NCBI RefSeq assembly: GCF_900129325.1
Contig: NZ_FQUP01000002.1
Coordinates: forward strand, 1-64,000
Source of the DNA: Kaistia soli DSM 19436
GTDB lineage: Bacteria > Pseudomonadota > Alphaproteobacteria > Rhizobiales > Kaistiaceae
DNA: 64,000 bases
Direction: 5' to 3'
The notes beneath the pieces are model-generated. The model was not told the DNA's origin. It worked only from the letters and a program-made list of their open reading frames with translations, and ran no database searches. Shown here in pieces: positions 18,290 through 27,401 of this stretch (its first letter is position 1; every line of letters starts with the position of its first letter). The position numbers and the translations under genes were made by a program.

Positions 18290-19084
18290 TCAGCCCGAGG
18301 CAAGAGCCTGTCTCAGCAAGGATTGCGCGCCCCGATAGAGCAGGTCGCTCTCGCCAAGCGGCATTGCCTCAATCCCGACATGGCCGTCGTAGCCAGCATT
18401 GATAAGCCAGCGAAGTTCGCCGACCCAATCCTCTGTTCCTGTGCCAAATTCGTGGCGCCCCGGGACGTCGGCTGCCTGGACATGGCCGATGCGCTCGACA
18501 TCGCCCGCGATTGCCCATCCGAGCGGCTCGCCGTTCAGGATGGCATGATAGCGGTCGTACAGCAGACGCACATTCGGCCGATCCAGCGCACGCACCAGCC
18601 CGAGCGCGCTCGCCGTGTCCGGCAGCAGAGCGTTCGGCCCCTCGAATTCGCGATTGACCACCTCGACCAGGAGTTCGACCGGTAGCGTAGCAATTTCATC
18701 CGATGCTTGCGCGAGCGCTTCGGCGGCGATGGCGCGCTGCTCGGCGATGTCCTCACCCGCGACAACATCGCCAGCGAGGACGACGACCTTCGGCGCACGG
18801 AGATCGACAGCAATATGGGCCGTGTCGCGGACGCGCCGGACGAATTCGGCATGCGATTGGCGGTCTGCGAGCTGGCATTTATTCCGCCAATCCTCGGCGC
18901 AGAGCGTCAGCAGCCGCGCACCCGTCGCATCGAGCGCCGCCGCCAGCGCGTCAAGCGGCTTGTCGCGCCAGTCCCAGATCTCCACGGCCGGAAATCCCGC
19001 ATCGACAGCCGCCCTGACACGGTCCGGGAAGGGGCGATCCCCCTCCCCGAAGGCGAGTTCGATGCAGACGCTGAAATCGATCAT
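18290..19084 (-). CDS. Hydroxypyruvate-isomerase-like TIM-barrel protein
   Basis: This 264-residue protein of the AP-endonuclease-2 / xylose-isomerase-like TIM-barrel superfamily is closest in layout to hydroxypyruvate isomerase (Hyi). Metal-ligand candidates are in LLVEVVNREFEGPN near residue 140, LLYDRYHA near 180 and VGIEAMPLGE near 244. The N-terminus FSVCIELAFGEG fits the first strand of the barrel. Its ATG overlaps the stop of the upstream TIM-barrel gene by four bases. It is last in the operon with a CUT1 transporter, so it probably isomerises or splits a keto-sugar rather than hydroxypyruvate itself. Confidence 0.75.
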   Translation of the reverse strand: MIDFSVCIELAFGEGDRPFPDRVRAAVDAGFPAVEIWDWRDKPLDALAAALDATGARLLTLCAEDWRNKCQLADRQSHAEFVRRVRDTAHIAVDLRAPKVVVLAGDVVAGEDIAEQRAIAAEALAQASDEIATLPVELLVEVVNREFEGPNALLPDTASALGLVRALDRPNVRLLYDRYHAILNGEPLGWAIAGDVERIGHVQAADVPGRHEFGTGTEDWVGELRWLINAGYDGHVGIEAMPLGESDLLYRGAQSLLRQALASG

Positions 19085-20001
19085 GACCGCGCGCGCTCGA
19101 CCACGGCCCGCCCGGCCCTGAGCGCCGCAACGGGATCCGGCGCAGCGTCCAGCTCAAGCAGCACGGTTTCGCAGCCCGGCGTCGCGAGCATCGCCTCCGA
19201 CCAGCCGTTCCAGTCGACCACGCCGGCGCCGAAATCGACCATGAAGCGCTGCTGCTGCGTGAAGATCGTGTCGTCGATCACCAGATTCTCGGTGATCTCA
19301 CCGACGGCGTCCTTCCAGTGCGCGAGGATAATGCGCTGATTGTAGCGCCGTGCGGTGCGAACCGGGTCGCCGCCGCCAAGCGTGATGTGACAGCTATCCG
19401 GGCAGAGCCCAACATAGCGCGGATCGGTGAACGCCATGAAGAGGTCGATGTCGCGCTCATACCAGAGCGCGCTATTCGACTCGGTGTGGACCGCGAGCTT
19501 GATGCCTTCCGCCGCGACGGCCTCGCCGATGGCATGGGCAATGCCGGCAGCATGGCTCATGAAAGCCACATCGATGAAGAGCGGCGGCCGCACGCCGACG
19601 GTCCGGCGCATCGGCAGACCCGTGACGAGAATCTCGCCGCCGGCTTCAGCGAGAAACGCTGCCCGGCGCTCGGCATCGGCGATGATCGCGGGCAGGTCGG
19701 CGTTCTCCGACCAGGCCGGAGCATCCGCCATGAAGGCGCTGACGACGGTAAGCCCGCGTGCTTCGAGCGTGCTGCCGAACGCCTTGGCGCTGCCGAACGC
19801 CTTCAGGACATTGTCGATGCTGCCCGGTCCGAATGTCAGCTCGATACCGCTCACGCCCGCCTCCGACAGGGCCGCCATCACCTTGTCCCAGAACGCGTCC
19901 GGCTTCGACGAGGCGAAGGCGTTGAGCTCATCCGTCGTGTCGAGGCCCCAGAAGGCCGGCTGGTAGAAGGTGATCATGTCGGTTGCGAACAGGGTCGTCA
20001 T
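19081..20001 (-). CDS. Sugar phosphate isomerase/epimerase-like TIM-barrel protein
   Basis: This 306-residue TIM-barrel protein of the COG1082 group binds a divalent metal and isomerises, epimerises or eliminates on keto-sugars. Metal-ligand candidates are the Glu in SGIELTFG near residue 51, the His/Glu in LAVHTESN near 150, the Asp/His of CPDSCHITLG near 185 and His in ILAHWKD near 212. It begins 29 bases after the upstream permease gene, and its stop overlaps the start of the Hyi-like gene. Relatives paired with oxidoreductases act in 3-keto-glycoside pathways; that role here is inference. Confidence 0.78.
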   Translation of the reverse strand: MTTLFATDMITFYQPAFWGLDTTDELNAFASSKPDAFWDKVMAALSEAGVSGIELTFGPGSIDNVLKAFGSAKAFGSTLEARGLTVVSAFMADAPAWSENADLPAIIADAERRAAFLAEAGGEILVTGLPMRRTVGVRPPLFIDVAFMSHAAGIAHAIGEAVAAEGIKLAVHTESNSALWYERDIDLFMAFTDPRYVGLCPDSCHITLGGGDPVRTARRYNQRIILAHWKDAVGEITENLVIDDTIFTQQQRFMVDFGAGVVDWNGWSEAMLATPGCETVLLELDAAPDPVAALRAGRAVVERARS

Positions 20002-20030
20002 GGGAGTTTTTCCTCTTTTGGGGCGGAGGG

Positions 20031-20864
20031 CTATTTCAGCCCGGTGGCGGCGATGCCGCGAACGAAGTAGCGCTGCAGGAAGACGAAGAGGATGAGCACC
20101 GGCAGCAGCACGATGATCGCGCCGGAGAGCAGCAGGCCGTATTCGGTCGACTTCGCGCCCTGCGAGGCGACGGCGAGACCGACGGGTAGCGTGAACGTGT
20201 CCTGGTTCTGCGCCACGATCAGCGGCCAGAGGAAGTAGTTCCAGGAGTTCAGGAAGGTGATGATCGCAACCGTTGCGATGGCGGGCCCCACCAGAGGCAG
20301 GAAGATGCTGAAGAAGATACGGAACTCTCCCGCGCCGTCGAGGCGCGCGGCCTCCAGCAGTTCGTTCGGCACTGAAAGGGCGAACTGGCGCATGATGAAG
20401 ACGCCGATCGGCATGACGGCGATCGGCAGGAAGATGCCGGTGAGCGTGTTCAGGAGCCCCATCTGCACGATGATGAAGAACGACGGCACGAACAGCGCGA
20501 TATAAGGGATCATCATCGCCGCAATGATGCAGCCGAAGACGAACCGGCTGCCCCTGAACGGGATCTTGGCCAGCGCATAGCCCGCGAGCGACGAGAAGAA
20601 GACGTTAGAGACGACGGTGAGACCGGAGACGACGAGCGAATTGCCGAGATAGGTGCCAAACTGCCGACGCGCGAACAGCTCAACGAAGTTGCTGAAGTCG
20701 GTGAAACTGCGCGGCAGCCAGGCGCCAGGCGCGGCGAGAATCTCCGCCTGCGACTTGAAGGCTCCGAAGAACACCCAGGCGAAGGGCAGCAGCATCAGCC
20801 CCGCCACAAGCGTGAGGGTCGCGTAGAGAGCGACTGTGCCGCGGGAGGTTCCCTCGCTCATCAT
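20031..20864 (-). CDS. CUT1 ABC transporter permease, MalG type (system 2)
   Basis: This 277-residue permease has six membrane helices. The EAA loop LLEAARLDGAGEFRIFFSI near residue 167 docks an ATPase. Its start overlaps the stop of the MalF-type permease by four bases (ATGA), so the two are translated together. No ATPase gene belongs to this operon, so the energy subunit must come from elsewhere, possibly from 10883-12001. Confidence 0.9.
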   Translation of the reverse strand: MMSEGTSRGTVALYATLTLVAGLMLLPFAWVFFGAFKSQAEILAAPGAWLPRSFTDFSNFVELFARRQFGTYLGNSLVVSGLTVVSNVFFSSLAGYALAKIPFRGSRFVFGCIIAAMMIPYIALFVPSFFIIVQMGLLNTLTGIFLPIAVMPIGVFIMRQFALSVPNELLEAARLDGAGEFRIFFSIFLPLVGPAIATVAIITFLNSWNYFLWPLIVAQNQDTFTLPVGLAVASQGAKSTEYGLLLSGAIIVLLPVLILFVFLQRYFVRGIAATGLK

Positions 20865-21763
20865 GAAGCAGCCCTCAACATGCGCAGTTGCAAAATGCCG
20901 AGGACGGCGACGATGACCAGCATCACATAGGAGCCGGCCATCGCAGAAGCGATGTTGCCATGACCGAACTGCTCATAGACCCAGAGCGCGACTGACCGCG
21001 TCGCGCCGAGAGGACCACCCTTGGTGAGCAGATAGGGCTCATCGAAGATGTTCATGTAGGAAACCGTCATCAGCACCGTCACCAGGAGCGTCGCGGGCTT
21101 CAGGAGCGGCAGCGTGATGTGGAGGAAGCGCCTGGGCGCCGAGGCGCCGTCGATTGCCGCGGCTTCGTGGACATCGGCGGGAATGCCCTGCAGCCCGGCG
21201 AGGAACAGCACCATGCAGGTGCCGACATTGCGCCAAGTCGTCAGCAGGATGACCGTTGTGATCGCCATGTTCGGATTGCCGAGCCAGTTCGGTCCTTGCA
21301 GGCCAAGCTCGGCGAGAAAGGTGTTTACCGGACCCCGCAGCGTGAACGCGTACTGCCAGATGACAGCGGCGGCGACGATGTTGGTGATGACAGGCAGATA
21401 GAACGCCGCGCGATAGGTGGCCCGCAGCCTCTTGATGCCGCTGTTAAGCGCCAGCGCCAGCGCGAGACCGATCGCCATCGTCAGCGGCACGCCGACAACG
21501 ACAAATATCCCGGTCGTGACCAGCGACTTCAGGAAGCCGGCATTGGTCAGGACGCGGGCAAAGGTATCGAGGAAGGTGAAGTGCACCTGGAGCGGGTGCC
21601 GGATATCGGCGACGCCGATATCGGTGAAGCTGTAGATGAGCGCGATCAGCGCCGGAATCGCCGTGAAGACGAAGAAGATCACGAGGAAGGGCGCGACGAA
21701 AATCCAGGCCGTCGCGGATCGCCATCCTGACGGCTGGCGGTGCCTGATATCCACGTGGCTCAA
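20861..21763 (-). CDS. CUT1 ABC transporter permease, MalF/UgpA type (system 2)
   Basis: This 300-residue permease has a first helix at residues 18-42 and five more after it. The EAA-type loop, HEAAAIDGASAPRRFLHI near residue 200, is the ATPase contact. It follows the binding-protein gene by 116 bases that contain a strong hairpin. With the 20031-20864 product it forms the channel of the system-2 importer. Confidence 0.9.
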   Translation of the reverse strand: MSHVDIRHRQPSGWRSATAWIFVAPFLVIFFVFTAIPALIALIYSFTDIGVADIRHPLQVHFTFLDTFARVLTNAGFLKSLVTTGIFVVVGVPLTMAIGLALALALNSGIKRLRATYRAAFYLPVITNIVAAAVIWQYAFTLRGPVNTFLAELGLQGPNWLGNPNMAITTVILLTTWRNVGTCMVLFLAGLQGIPADVHEAAAIDGASAPRRFLHITLPLLKPATLLVTVLMTVSYMNIFDEPYLLTKGGPLGATRSVALWVYEQFGHGNIASAMAGSYVMLVIVAVLGILQLRMLRAAS

Positions 21764-21842
21764 GGCAAAGTCTCCACGGTGAGCGGAATGGCGATCGCCG
21801 GCGTATGGCCGCTTCTGTCGCCTCGAACGCGAAGGCGGGGCT

Positions 21843-21868
21843 CGGAGCCGGGACTGTCCCCGGCTCCG
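21843..21868 (-). other. Intercistronic hairpin after binding-protein gene (system 2)
   Basis: A perfect 10-bp stem, CGGAGCCGGG (21843-21852) with CCCGGCTCCG (21859-21868), has a 6-base loop. It lies 11 bases downstream of the binding-protein stop on the transcribed (minus) strand and before the first permease. No T run follows, so partial attenuation or protection of the upstream mRNA from 3' decay is more likely than full termination. Confidence 0.65.
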
Positions 21869-21879
21869 CCGAAGGTCGG

Positions 21880-23148
21880 CTATTTTCCGAGGCCAGCCGA
21901 CTCGGCAAAGGCCTGGACGTCATCCAGCACCTGCTTGGCCGTTGCCTGGCCCCGGGCGACGAGTTCCATCTGCTGGCCCATATAGGTGCCGACCTGATTC
22001 CAGGTCGTGACCTGGGGAATGTCGACAGCGGTCTGCAGGGCCTGACGCTCGGCGTCCAGTAGCGGGTTGCCGGCGATCGCCGGATCATTCCACGCAGCCT
22101 TCACCGCAGGCAGGCTGCCGAAAGCCTTGTACCAGGCGAGCTGGGTGTCCGGCTGCGTCAGGTAGCGGACGAGCTTCCAGGCGGCGTCGGGATTCTTTCC
22201 ATCCTTGAGCACCGCGAGGCTACCCGAGCCAAGTGCCGAGAAACTGCCGGCGGGACCGGCCGGCATCGGCGCGGTTGCGAGCTTCGCGGTGACCCAATCC
22301 TGGCCGTTGGCCTGTACCAGCCACCCCTCGAACCAGGGTCCGATATCCTTGCTGGCGATCTCGCCCGAGGTGAACCACGGCACCGTGTCGAGGAACTTCG
22401 GGCCGTCCGGCGAAGCGAGGCCCTCCGTGAACAGCGAGCCCCAGAATTCGAGCGCCTTGATGTTGGCCTCGGAATTGATGGTCCACTGCTTCCTGTCGGC
22501 GCTCAGGAAGCCACCGCCGGCTTGATAGGCAAATTCGTTGAGGCCTTGCGCGTTGTAGATGTCGTAGCCGACATCGGCGGAAAAGCCCCATGTCGCGCCC
22601 TGGTCCTTCATGGCCTTGGCGAAGGTCTTCAGCTCCTCCCAGGTCTTCGGCGCGGAGAGACCGGCCTTTTCCGCGAGATCCTTGCGATACTGGAACATCG
22701 TGGCATAGGCGTCCCACGGCACGCCATAGGCGACGCCGTCCCGCACATTCGTCTCATAGGCGCTGGCGAAGAAGTCGTCGGCCTTGACCAGCCCCTCGGG
22801 GACCGGCGCGAAGGCGTCGGTGGCCATGAGGCTCGCTTGGCTCTGCGAATAAAGACGCACGATGTCGGGCACCGTGCCGGCGGCGATGGCCGTCAGCAGT
22901 TTGGCGTCAAACTGCTCCGATGGGATCTGCGTGATCTGGACCTTGAGGTCGGGATTGGCCTTCTCGAAATCGGCGAGGAAGGCCGGAAGCTTGTCGCCTT
23001 CGGCACCACCGATCCAGATCTGCAGCGCGCCCGTTGCCGGTGCGTCACCGATCGCCGCTGCCGACGCCCCGGCGGCTAGGCCGAGCGATGCGGTCAGGGC
23101 CGTTGCCGTGAAGAAGGCTGCCGCACGGACTAAGCGTTTTAAGGACAT
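21880..23148 (-). CDS. CUT1 ABC transporter sugar-binding protein (system 2)
   Basis: This 422-residue periplasmic binding protein has a Sec signal peptide to about residue 32 (LGLAAGASAAA). Typical family-1 elements include LQIWIGGAEGDKLPAFLADF at the start of the mature part, IVRLYSQSQASLMATDAFAP and GVPWDAYATMFQYRKDLAEK. The ATG at 23148 is preferred, since upstream codons to 23253 would overlap the operator and lack a signal peptide. It is the first gene of an operon with two permeases and two TIM-barrel enzymes and is divergent from the GMC oxidoreductase at 23415. The ligand is probably a glycoside or oligosaccharide. Confidence 0.88.
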   Translation of the reverse strand: MSLKRLVRAAAFFTATALTASLGLAAGASAAAIGDAPATGALQIWIGGAEGDKLPAFLADFEKANPDLKVQITQIPSEQFDAKLLTAIAAGTVPDIVRLYSQSQASLMATDAFAPVPEGLVKADDFFASAYETNVRDGVAYGVPWDAYATMFQYRKDLAEKAGLSAPKTWEELKTFAKAMKDQGATWGFSADVGYDIYNAQGLNEFAYQAGGGFLSADRKQWTINSEANIKALEFWGSLFTEGLASPDGPKFLDTVPWFTSGEIASKDIGPWFEGWLVQANGQDWVTAKLATAPMPAGPAGSFSALGSGSLAVLKDGKNPDAAWKLVRYLTQPDTQLAWYKAFGSLPAVKAAWNDPAIAGNPLLDAERQALQTAVDIPQVTTWNQVGTYMGQQMELVARGQATAKQVLDDVQAFAESAGLGK

Positions 23149-23236
23149 GATACCTCTTTCTCGAATGCGGGATGGGTAAGGCACGTCTGGTCCTGCGGCC
23201 GTCGCGCTGGCTTCTTGCACGGGGACCGGATTCTTC

Positions 23237-23252
23237 TGGCAATCGATTGCCA
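23237..23252. promoter_or_regulatory. LacI-type operator candidate, perfect 16-bp palindrome
   Basis: TGGCAATCGATTGCCA is a perfect palindrome centred on CG, the form used by LacI-family repressors. It lies 88 bases before the binding-protein start (minus strand) and 162 bases before the GMC start (plus strand), so one bound protein could control both operons. The regulator at 25191, at the end of the GMC side, is the natural candidate; the one at 26367 is the alternative. Confidence 0.65.
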
Positions 23253-23414
23253 TTCGCTAATCCATTGCATATGCTCTTTTTGTACGCAAGCCGGATTTGT
23301 GCGCGATCGTTGGGCAGTTCGCCTAGCGAAAGCGCTGCACCCGGCGCAGATTCCCGCCTTTGTTGCCCGGAGGTTCACAAACCGGGCCGCCCTTCCTGAT
23401 GGAGCAAGTCTGCG

Positions 23415-25070
23415 ATGACTGAGATGGTGTTCGATGCGCTGGTCATCGGATCGGGTGCCGCAGGGTCGTTTGCCGCGCGCGAACTGACCGCGCAGGGTCT
23501 CAGAGTCGTGCAGCTTGAGGCGGGACCGGAAATCGGGCCGGGCCATTTCGATGCAACGAAGAATCCCCGCCAGACGGAAATCAATCTCTGGCAGCGGGCC
23601 AAGGCGACGGCGCTCGGCCAAGCGATCCAGGCCCGAGCCGCCTTCTTCGACGGACGGATGCGGCGCCTCTTCGTCAGCGACCGGCAAAATCCCTATTCGA
23701 CGCCGCCCGACGCACCGTTTCTCTGGATCCGGGGGCGGCAGGCCGGGGGCCGGACCCATACGTTTGGCCGCGTGCTGGTGCGCTGGACAGATGACGATTT
23801 CAAGATGCAGAGCCGTACTGGCAAGGGGGTCGACTGGCCCATCGACTACCGGGAGCTGGAGCCCTTCTATGAGGAGGTCGAGCGCGTGCTGGAGCTCTAT
23901 GGCCAGGTCGAAGGCGCACCGACCATGCCGGACAGCATCTATGCACACCGGTCCGAACTGACCGAGGCCGAACGCCTGTTCAAGCAGGCGGTCGAGACAC
24001 GATGGCCGGAGCGCCGGGTCGTCACATGGCGCTATCTCGGTCCCGAGCCGACGCGCGTGCTGAAGCCTATGCGCGATGCGCTCGCGAGCGGGCGGCTCGC
24101 CATCCGCTACGACACCATCGCCAGCAAGGTCCTCACGGACGACAGCGGCGTGAGGGCCGTCGGCGCCGAGGTCATCAACGCCCGCACCGGACAGGTCGAA
24201 ACACTGCGCGCACGTTCGGTCGTCGTCTGCGCCTCGCCGATCGAAAGCGTCCGGCTGCTGCTGAACTCGGCATCGCCGCACCACCCGACCGGGCTCGCCA
24301 ATAGCTCCGGCACGCTCGGACGCTATTTCATGGACCAGATACCGGTCGTCGCTGCCGGCGTCTTCCCCGCGACGCGCGGCGCCTCGACGGCCGATACCGC
24401 GCCGGCGGACCCTTTCTACCGGCCGTCGGGCGGCATCTTCCTGCCGCGCTTCATCGGCCCGGATGGCGCTTCTGGAACCGGCGACTTCGCCTTCCAGGGA
24501 ACCGTTGGCCGGAACCAGTCGCCGGCCTCGCGTCCCTCGCGGTTCAGCTTCTTCGGCTTCAGCGCGATGGAGCCGGATGCCGACAACCGCATCACGCTCG
24601 ATCCGCGCCGGAAGGATCGCTGGGGCATCCCGATCCCGCATATCCGCTGCAAGATGGGCGCCATGGATGCGCAGACAGCCAGGCAGGCCATGGCAGCGCT
24701 CGAAGAAACCGTCGAGGGCGCCGGCTGCGAGGTCGAATTTGTCGGCTCGCCTCTCGGGCTCAATGAGAAGGGCCGCGGCGCCTATCCCGATGCGGATTGG
24801 TTCAGCCGCACGGCCTTCCGAGCGCTTTTCCGCCGGACGATCGCGATGGGCGCGGCCATCCACGAGACCGGCGGTGCGCGGATGGGCAGCACCCGCACCA
24901 ACTCTGTCCTCGATGGCTTGAACCGGAGCTGGGATGTTCCCAATCTTCTGGTCACAGACGCCAGCGCCTTCGCCGGCAGCGGCGTCGCTGGGACGACCCT
25001 GACCATCATGGCGATGACCGTTCGCGCCTGCCGGCATCTCGCGAGCCAGTTGAAGGAAGGGCGCCTCTAG
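23415..25070 (+). CDS. GMC-family FAD oxidoreductase
   Basis: This 551-residue flavoprotein oxidises a sugar or alcohol. The dinucleotide motif VIGSGAAGSFAARELTAQG is at residues 9-27, a GRQAGGRTHTFGRVLVRW segment (FAD-loop region) near residue 112, and the C-terminal catalytic histidine in HETGGARMG near residue 480, followed by the GMC C-terminal FAD loop (VTDASAFAGSGVAGTTLT). There is no signal peptide, so it is cytoplasmic. In layout it resembles pyranose-oxidase-like GMC enzymes that oxidise glycosides at C2 or C3. It is divergent from a transporter plus TIM-barrel operon and is followed by a LacI gene, which ties it to sugar catabolism. Confidence 0.85.
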   Translation: MTEMVFDALVIGSGAAGSFAARELTAQGLRVVQLEAGPEIGPGHFDATKNPRQTEINLWQRAKATALGQAIQARAAFFDGRMRRLFVSDRQNPYSTPPDAPFLWIRGRQAGGRTHTFGRVLVRWTDDDFKMQSRTGKGVDWPIDYRELEPFYEEVERVLELYGQVEGAPTMPDSIYAHRSELTEAERLFKQAVETRWPERRVVTWRYLGPEPTRVLKPMRDALASGRLAIRYDTIASKVLTDDSGVRAVGAEVINARTGQVETLRARSVVVCASPIESVRLLLNSASPHHPTGLANSSGTLGRYFMDQIPVVAAGVFPATRGASTADTAPADPFYRPSGGIFLPRFIGPDGASGTGDFAFQGTVGRNQSPASRPSRFSFFGFSAMEPDADNRITLDPRRKDRWGIPIPHIRCKMGAMDAQTARQAMAALEETVEGAGCEVEFVGSPLGLNEKGRGAYPDADWFSRTAFRALFRRTIAMGAAIHETGGARMGSTRTNSVLDGLNRSWDVPNLLVTDASAFAGSGVAGTTLTIMAMTVRACRHLASQLKEGRL

Positions 25071-25190
25071 CCTCGGCGGCCAGAGGTTCAATCGAGTCAC
25101 GGCCACGCGACGCGCCTGAAACCGGCAGAAGCGCTATAACGTCCTGACGATTCGTGACAATTCAGCGCCTTCGGGCGCGACGAGGAGTCG

Positions 25191-26288
25191 ATGCCGAAAC
25201 AGAAGGACAGCCGGACGCCCGGCCCCTCCATCGCGGATGTGGCTCGGGAGGCAGGCGTCGCCACATCAACGGTCAGCCGCGCGTTGACCGTCCCCGGCCG
25301 GGTGGCTGAGCCGACGCGGCTCAAGGTCGAGGCGGCGGCGCGCAAGCTTGGTTATACGGCTAACCAGACCGCACGAAACCTGCGCGTCGGCACGTCGCGC
25401 ACGATCATGATCGTGCTGCCGGAGGAGATCTATACCGGCGCCTCCCAGACCGTTTCGGAGGTGCTGCGGGCGACGGCAAAGAGCCTCACGGCACGGGGCT
25501 TCTCTCTGCTGATCGCCAATGTGTCGCGCGAAGCGGAGACCGATGCGCATATTCTGGCGGTCGCACAGGGCGGCACCGTAGCCGGTGTGCTCCTGATGGC
25601 CGCCGACATCCCGCGGACGAACGGGCGCAGTCTCACGGATGCGGGCTTGCCGATCGTCTCGCTGCATTTCGATCTCTCGGGTGAGGCGATCCCGAGCGTC
25701 GTCAGCAATGATCGCGAGGCTATCGCAGAAGGGACCGCGGCATTGATCGCGCGTGGCCATCGACACTTTCTCTATATCCGCGGCCGCCTCGGCAATTACC
25801 ACGAGATCGAGCGCCTCGCAGGCGTTCGTGGGGCCATCGCCGCGGCTGACCTGCCGGCCTCGGCGCTGAGACTTCATCAGGGCGATTTCGAATTCAGCGG
25901 CGGCATGGCGGCGGGAGAAGCGTTCCTGGCCATTCCCGCGGCCGAGCGGCCGACCGCCGTCATTTGCGCCAATGACGATACGGCCATCGGTTTCACCAAG
26001 ACCGTCGTCGACGCCGGCGTCAGCGTGCCGGGCGACGTGTCGGTGCTCGGCTTCGACGGCGCGGCGATCGCCCCCTTCCTTACCCCCTCGCTCTCGACCA
26101 TTCAGCAGGACACGGCCGGGCTCGGTGGCCAGGCCGCCAATCTCGTGATGGACAGGGTGCTCGGCGAGCCTGTCGATAGCCACCTGTGCCTGGTGGTGCC
26201 CTGCACGCTCGTCATGCGCGACAGCGTTGGCCCCTGTCCCGAGCCCGGAAAAAGCGCCGACAACAGGGGAACTGCACAGAGCGCGTGA
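25191..26288 (+). CDS. LacI-family transcriptional regulator (downstream of GMC gene)
   Basis: This 365-residue regulator has an N-terminal LacI helix-turn-helix (IADVAREAGVATSTVSRALT, residues 10-29) and hinge, followed by a periplasmic-binding-protein-like effector domain from about residue 70. The C-terminal element VSVLGFDGAAIAPFLTP is typical. It lies 120 bases after the GMC gene in the same direction. Its likely target is the CG-centred palindrome at 23237-23252 in the divergent promoter region. The effector is probably the sugar imported by system 2, by position only. Confidence 0.88.
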   Translation: MPKQKDSRTPGPSIADVAREAGVATSTVSRALTVPGRVAEPTRLKVEAAARKLGYTANQTARNLRVGTSRTIMIVLPEEIYTGASQTVSEVLRATAKSLTARGFSLLIANVSREAETDAHILAVAQGGTVAGVLLMAADIPRTNGRSLTDAGLPIVSLHFDLSGEAIPSVVSNDREAIAEGTAALIARGHRHFLYIRGRLGNYHEIERLAGVRGAIAAADLPASALRLHQGDFEFSGGMAAGEAFLAIPAAERPTAVICANDDTAIGFTKTVVDAGVSVPGDVSVLGFDGAAIAPFLTPSLSTIQQDTAGLGGQAANLVMDRVLGEPVDSHLCLVVPCTLVMRDSVGPCPEPGKSADNRGTAQSA

Positions 26289-26366
26289 TACGGATCATGG
26301 GGAGACGAGACTGTGGGCAATGAACCTCCAGCAGATCGAACCGGCAGCCCGGATGCGTCTCGGCGC

Positions 26367-27374
26367 TCACGCCCTTAGATCGGCGCAAGACTCGCCGAGG
26401 ACGATCTTCGGCGGCAAGATCATGCGTCGCGGCGGGATTGACGCCTGGTCACGGCTTTCAATGCGTTCGAGCAGCCAGTCGATCGCGATGGCGGCAAGTT
26501 CCTGCAGCGGCTGCACCGCCAATGTCAGGCGCGGCTTGACGAGGCCCATCCAGGGCACGTCGTCGATGCTGGTCAGCGAAATGTCCTGCGGACAGCGAAA
26601 GCCGAGATCGGAAATCGCCTGCAGGGCCCCGAGCGCCATGACGTTGTTGGAGGCGAGGATCGCGGTCGGCCGTTCGACGCCGGTGAGCAGCCGCACGGTC
26701 TCGGTGTAGGCCTCGCCGCCGTCATAGTTGGCGAAAAGCACGAAGTCGGGCTCAATCGGTGCATCGGCCCGCTGCATCGCCGAAACGAACCCCTCGAGGC
26801 GTCGCTCGGTCGTCCACAGTCCCGGGTTACCGCCGATGAAGGCAATCCGGCGATGGCCGAGCCGCAGCAGGTATTCGGTCAGAATTCGACTGGCTAGGAC
26901 GTTGTCCGTGCCAACATAGTCGAGCGACAGACCCTCAATATACTGATCGAACGTGACCATCGGGATGGTAATCGAAGCGAGATAATTGCGATAGTCGTCG
27001 CTGATTCCCTGGGGATTGATAAGGATGCCTGAGACCCGCTGCGCCGCCAGCAACTCAAGCGCCGTCCGCTCCAAGGCGACTCCGCGTGAATTGGAGACGA
27101 TGACGGCGCGATTCGCCGCCAATGCGTGCTTCTCGACGACGATAAGCCAATTGGAAAAGAAGGGATTGGTGATGTCGCCCGGCACGAGGGCGATCAGCCG
27201 ACTGCGCCCGTTCTTGAGGCTCTGAGCGAGCGCGTTCGGTGCATAGCCGACGGCGCGCGCCGCCTCGGCGATCCTGAGCTTGGTCTCGTCGCTGACTCTG
27301 CCTTCGTTGAAGGCCGCCGAAACGGTCGAAATTGAAACGCCGGCCCGCTTCGCCACGTCACGGATGGTCGCCAT
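26367..27374 (-). CDS. LacI-family transcriptional regulator (divergent from fucosidase operon)
   Basis: This 335-residue regulator has the helix-turn-helix ATIRDVAKRAGVSISTVSAA at residues 2-21 and a sugar-binding effector domain with DITNPFFSNW near residue 75 and SLTSIDDVPWMGLVKPRL near residue 275. It is divergent from the GH29 fucosidase operon. A CG-centred palindrome lies 16 bases upstream of its own start and a near-match lies 119 bases before the fucosidase gene, so it probably represses itself and the operon. It faces the other LacI gene tail to tail, with a 78-base gap. Confidence 0.88.
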   Translation of the reverse strand: MATIRDVAKRAGVSISTVSAAFNEGRVSDETKLRIAEAARAVGYAPNALAQSLKNGRSRLIALVPGDITNPFFSNWLIVVEKHALAANRAVIVSNSRGVALERTALELLAAQRVSGILINPQGISDDYRNYLASITIPMVTFDQYIEGLSLDYVGTDNVLASRILTEYLLRLGHRRIAFIGGNPGLWTTERRLEGFVSAMQRADAPIEPDFVLFANYDGGEAYTETVRLLTGVERPTAILASNNVMALGALQAISDLGFRCPQDISLTSIDDVPWMGLVKPRLTLAVQPLQELAAIAIDWLLERIESRDQASIPPRRMILPPKIVLGESCADLRA

Positions 27375-27389
27375 TTTACCCCTTCGATC

Positions 27390-27401
27390 CGAACCGGTTC
27401 G
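27390..27401. promoter_or_regulatory. LacI-type operator candidate at the lacI-like gene
   Basis: CGAACCGGTTCG is a perfect 12-bp palindrome centred on CG. It lies 16 bases upstream of the LacI-type start at 27374, where binding would cause self-repression. Confidence 0.6.

Noticed and set aside
23139-25106. Minus-strand open frame of 655 residues opposite the GMC gene
   Set aside because: Antisense shadow: the plus strand carries clear GMC motifs, and the minus translation has low-complexity, arginine-rich sequence.
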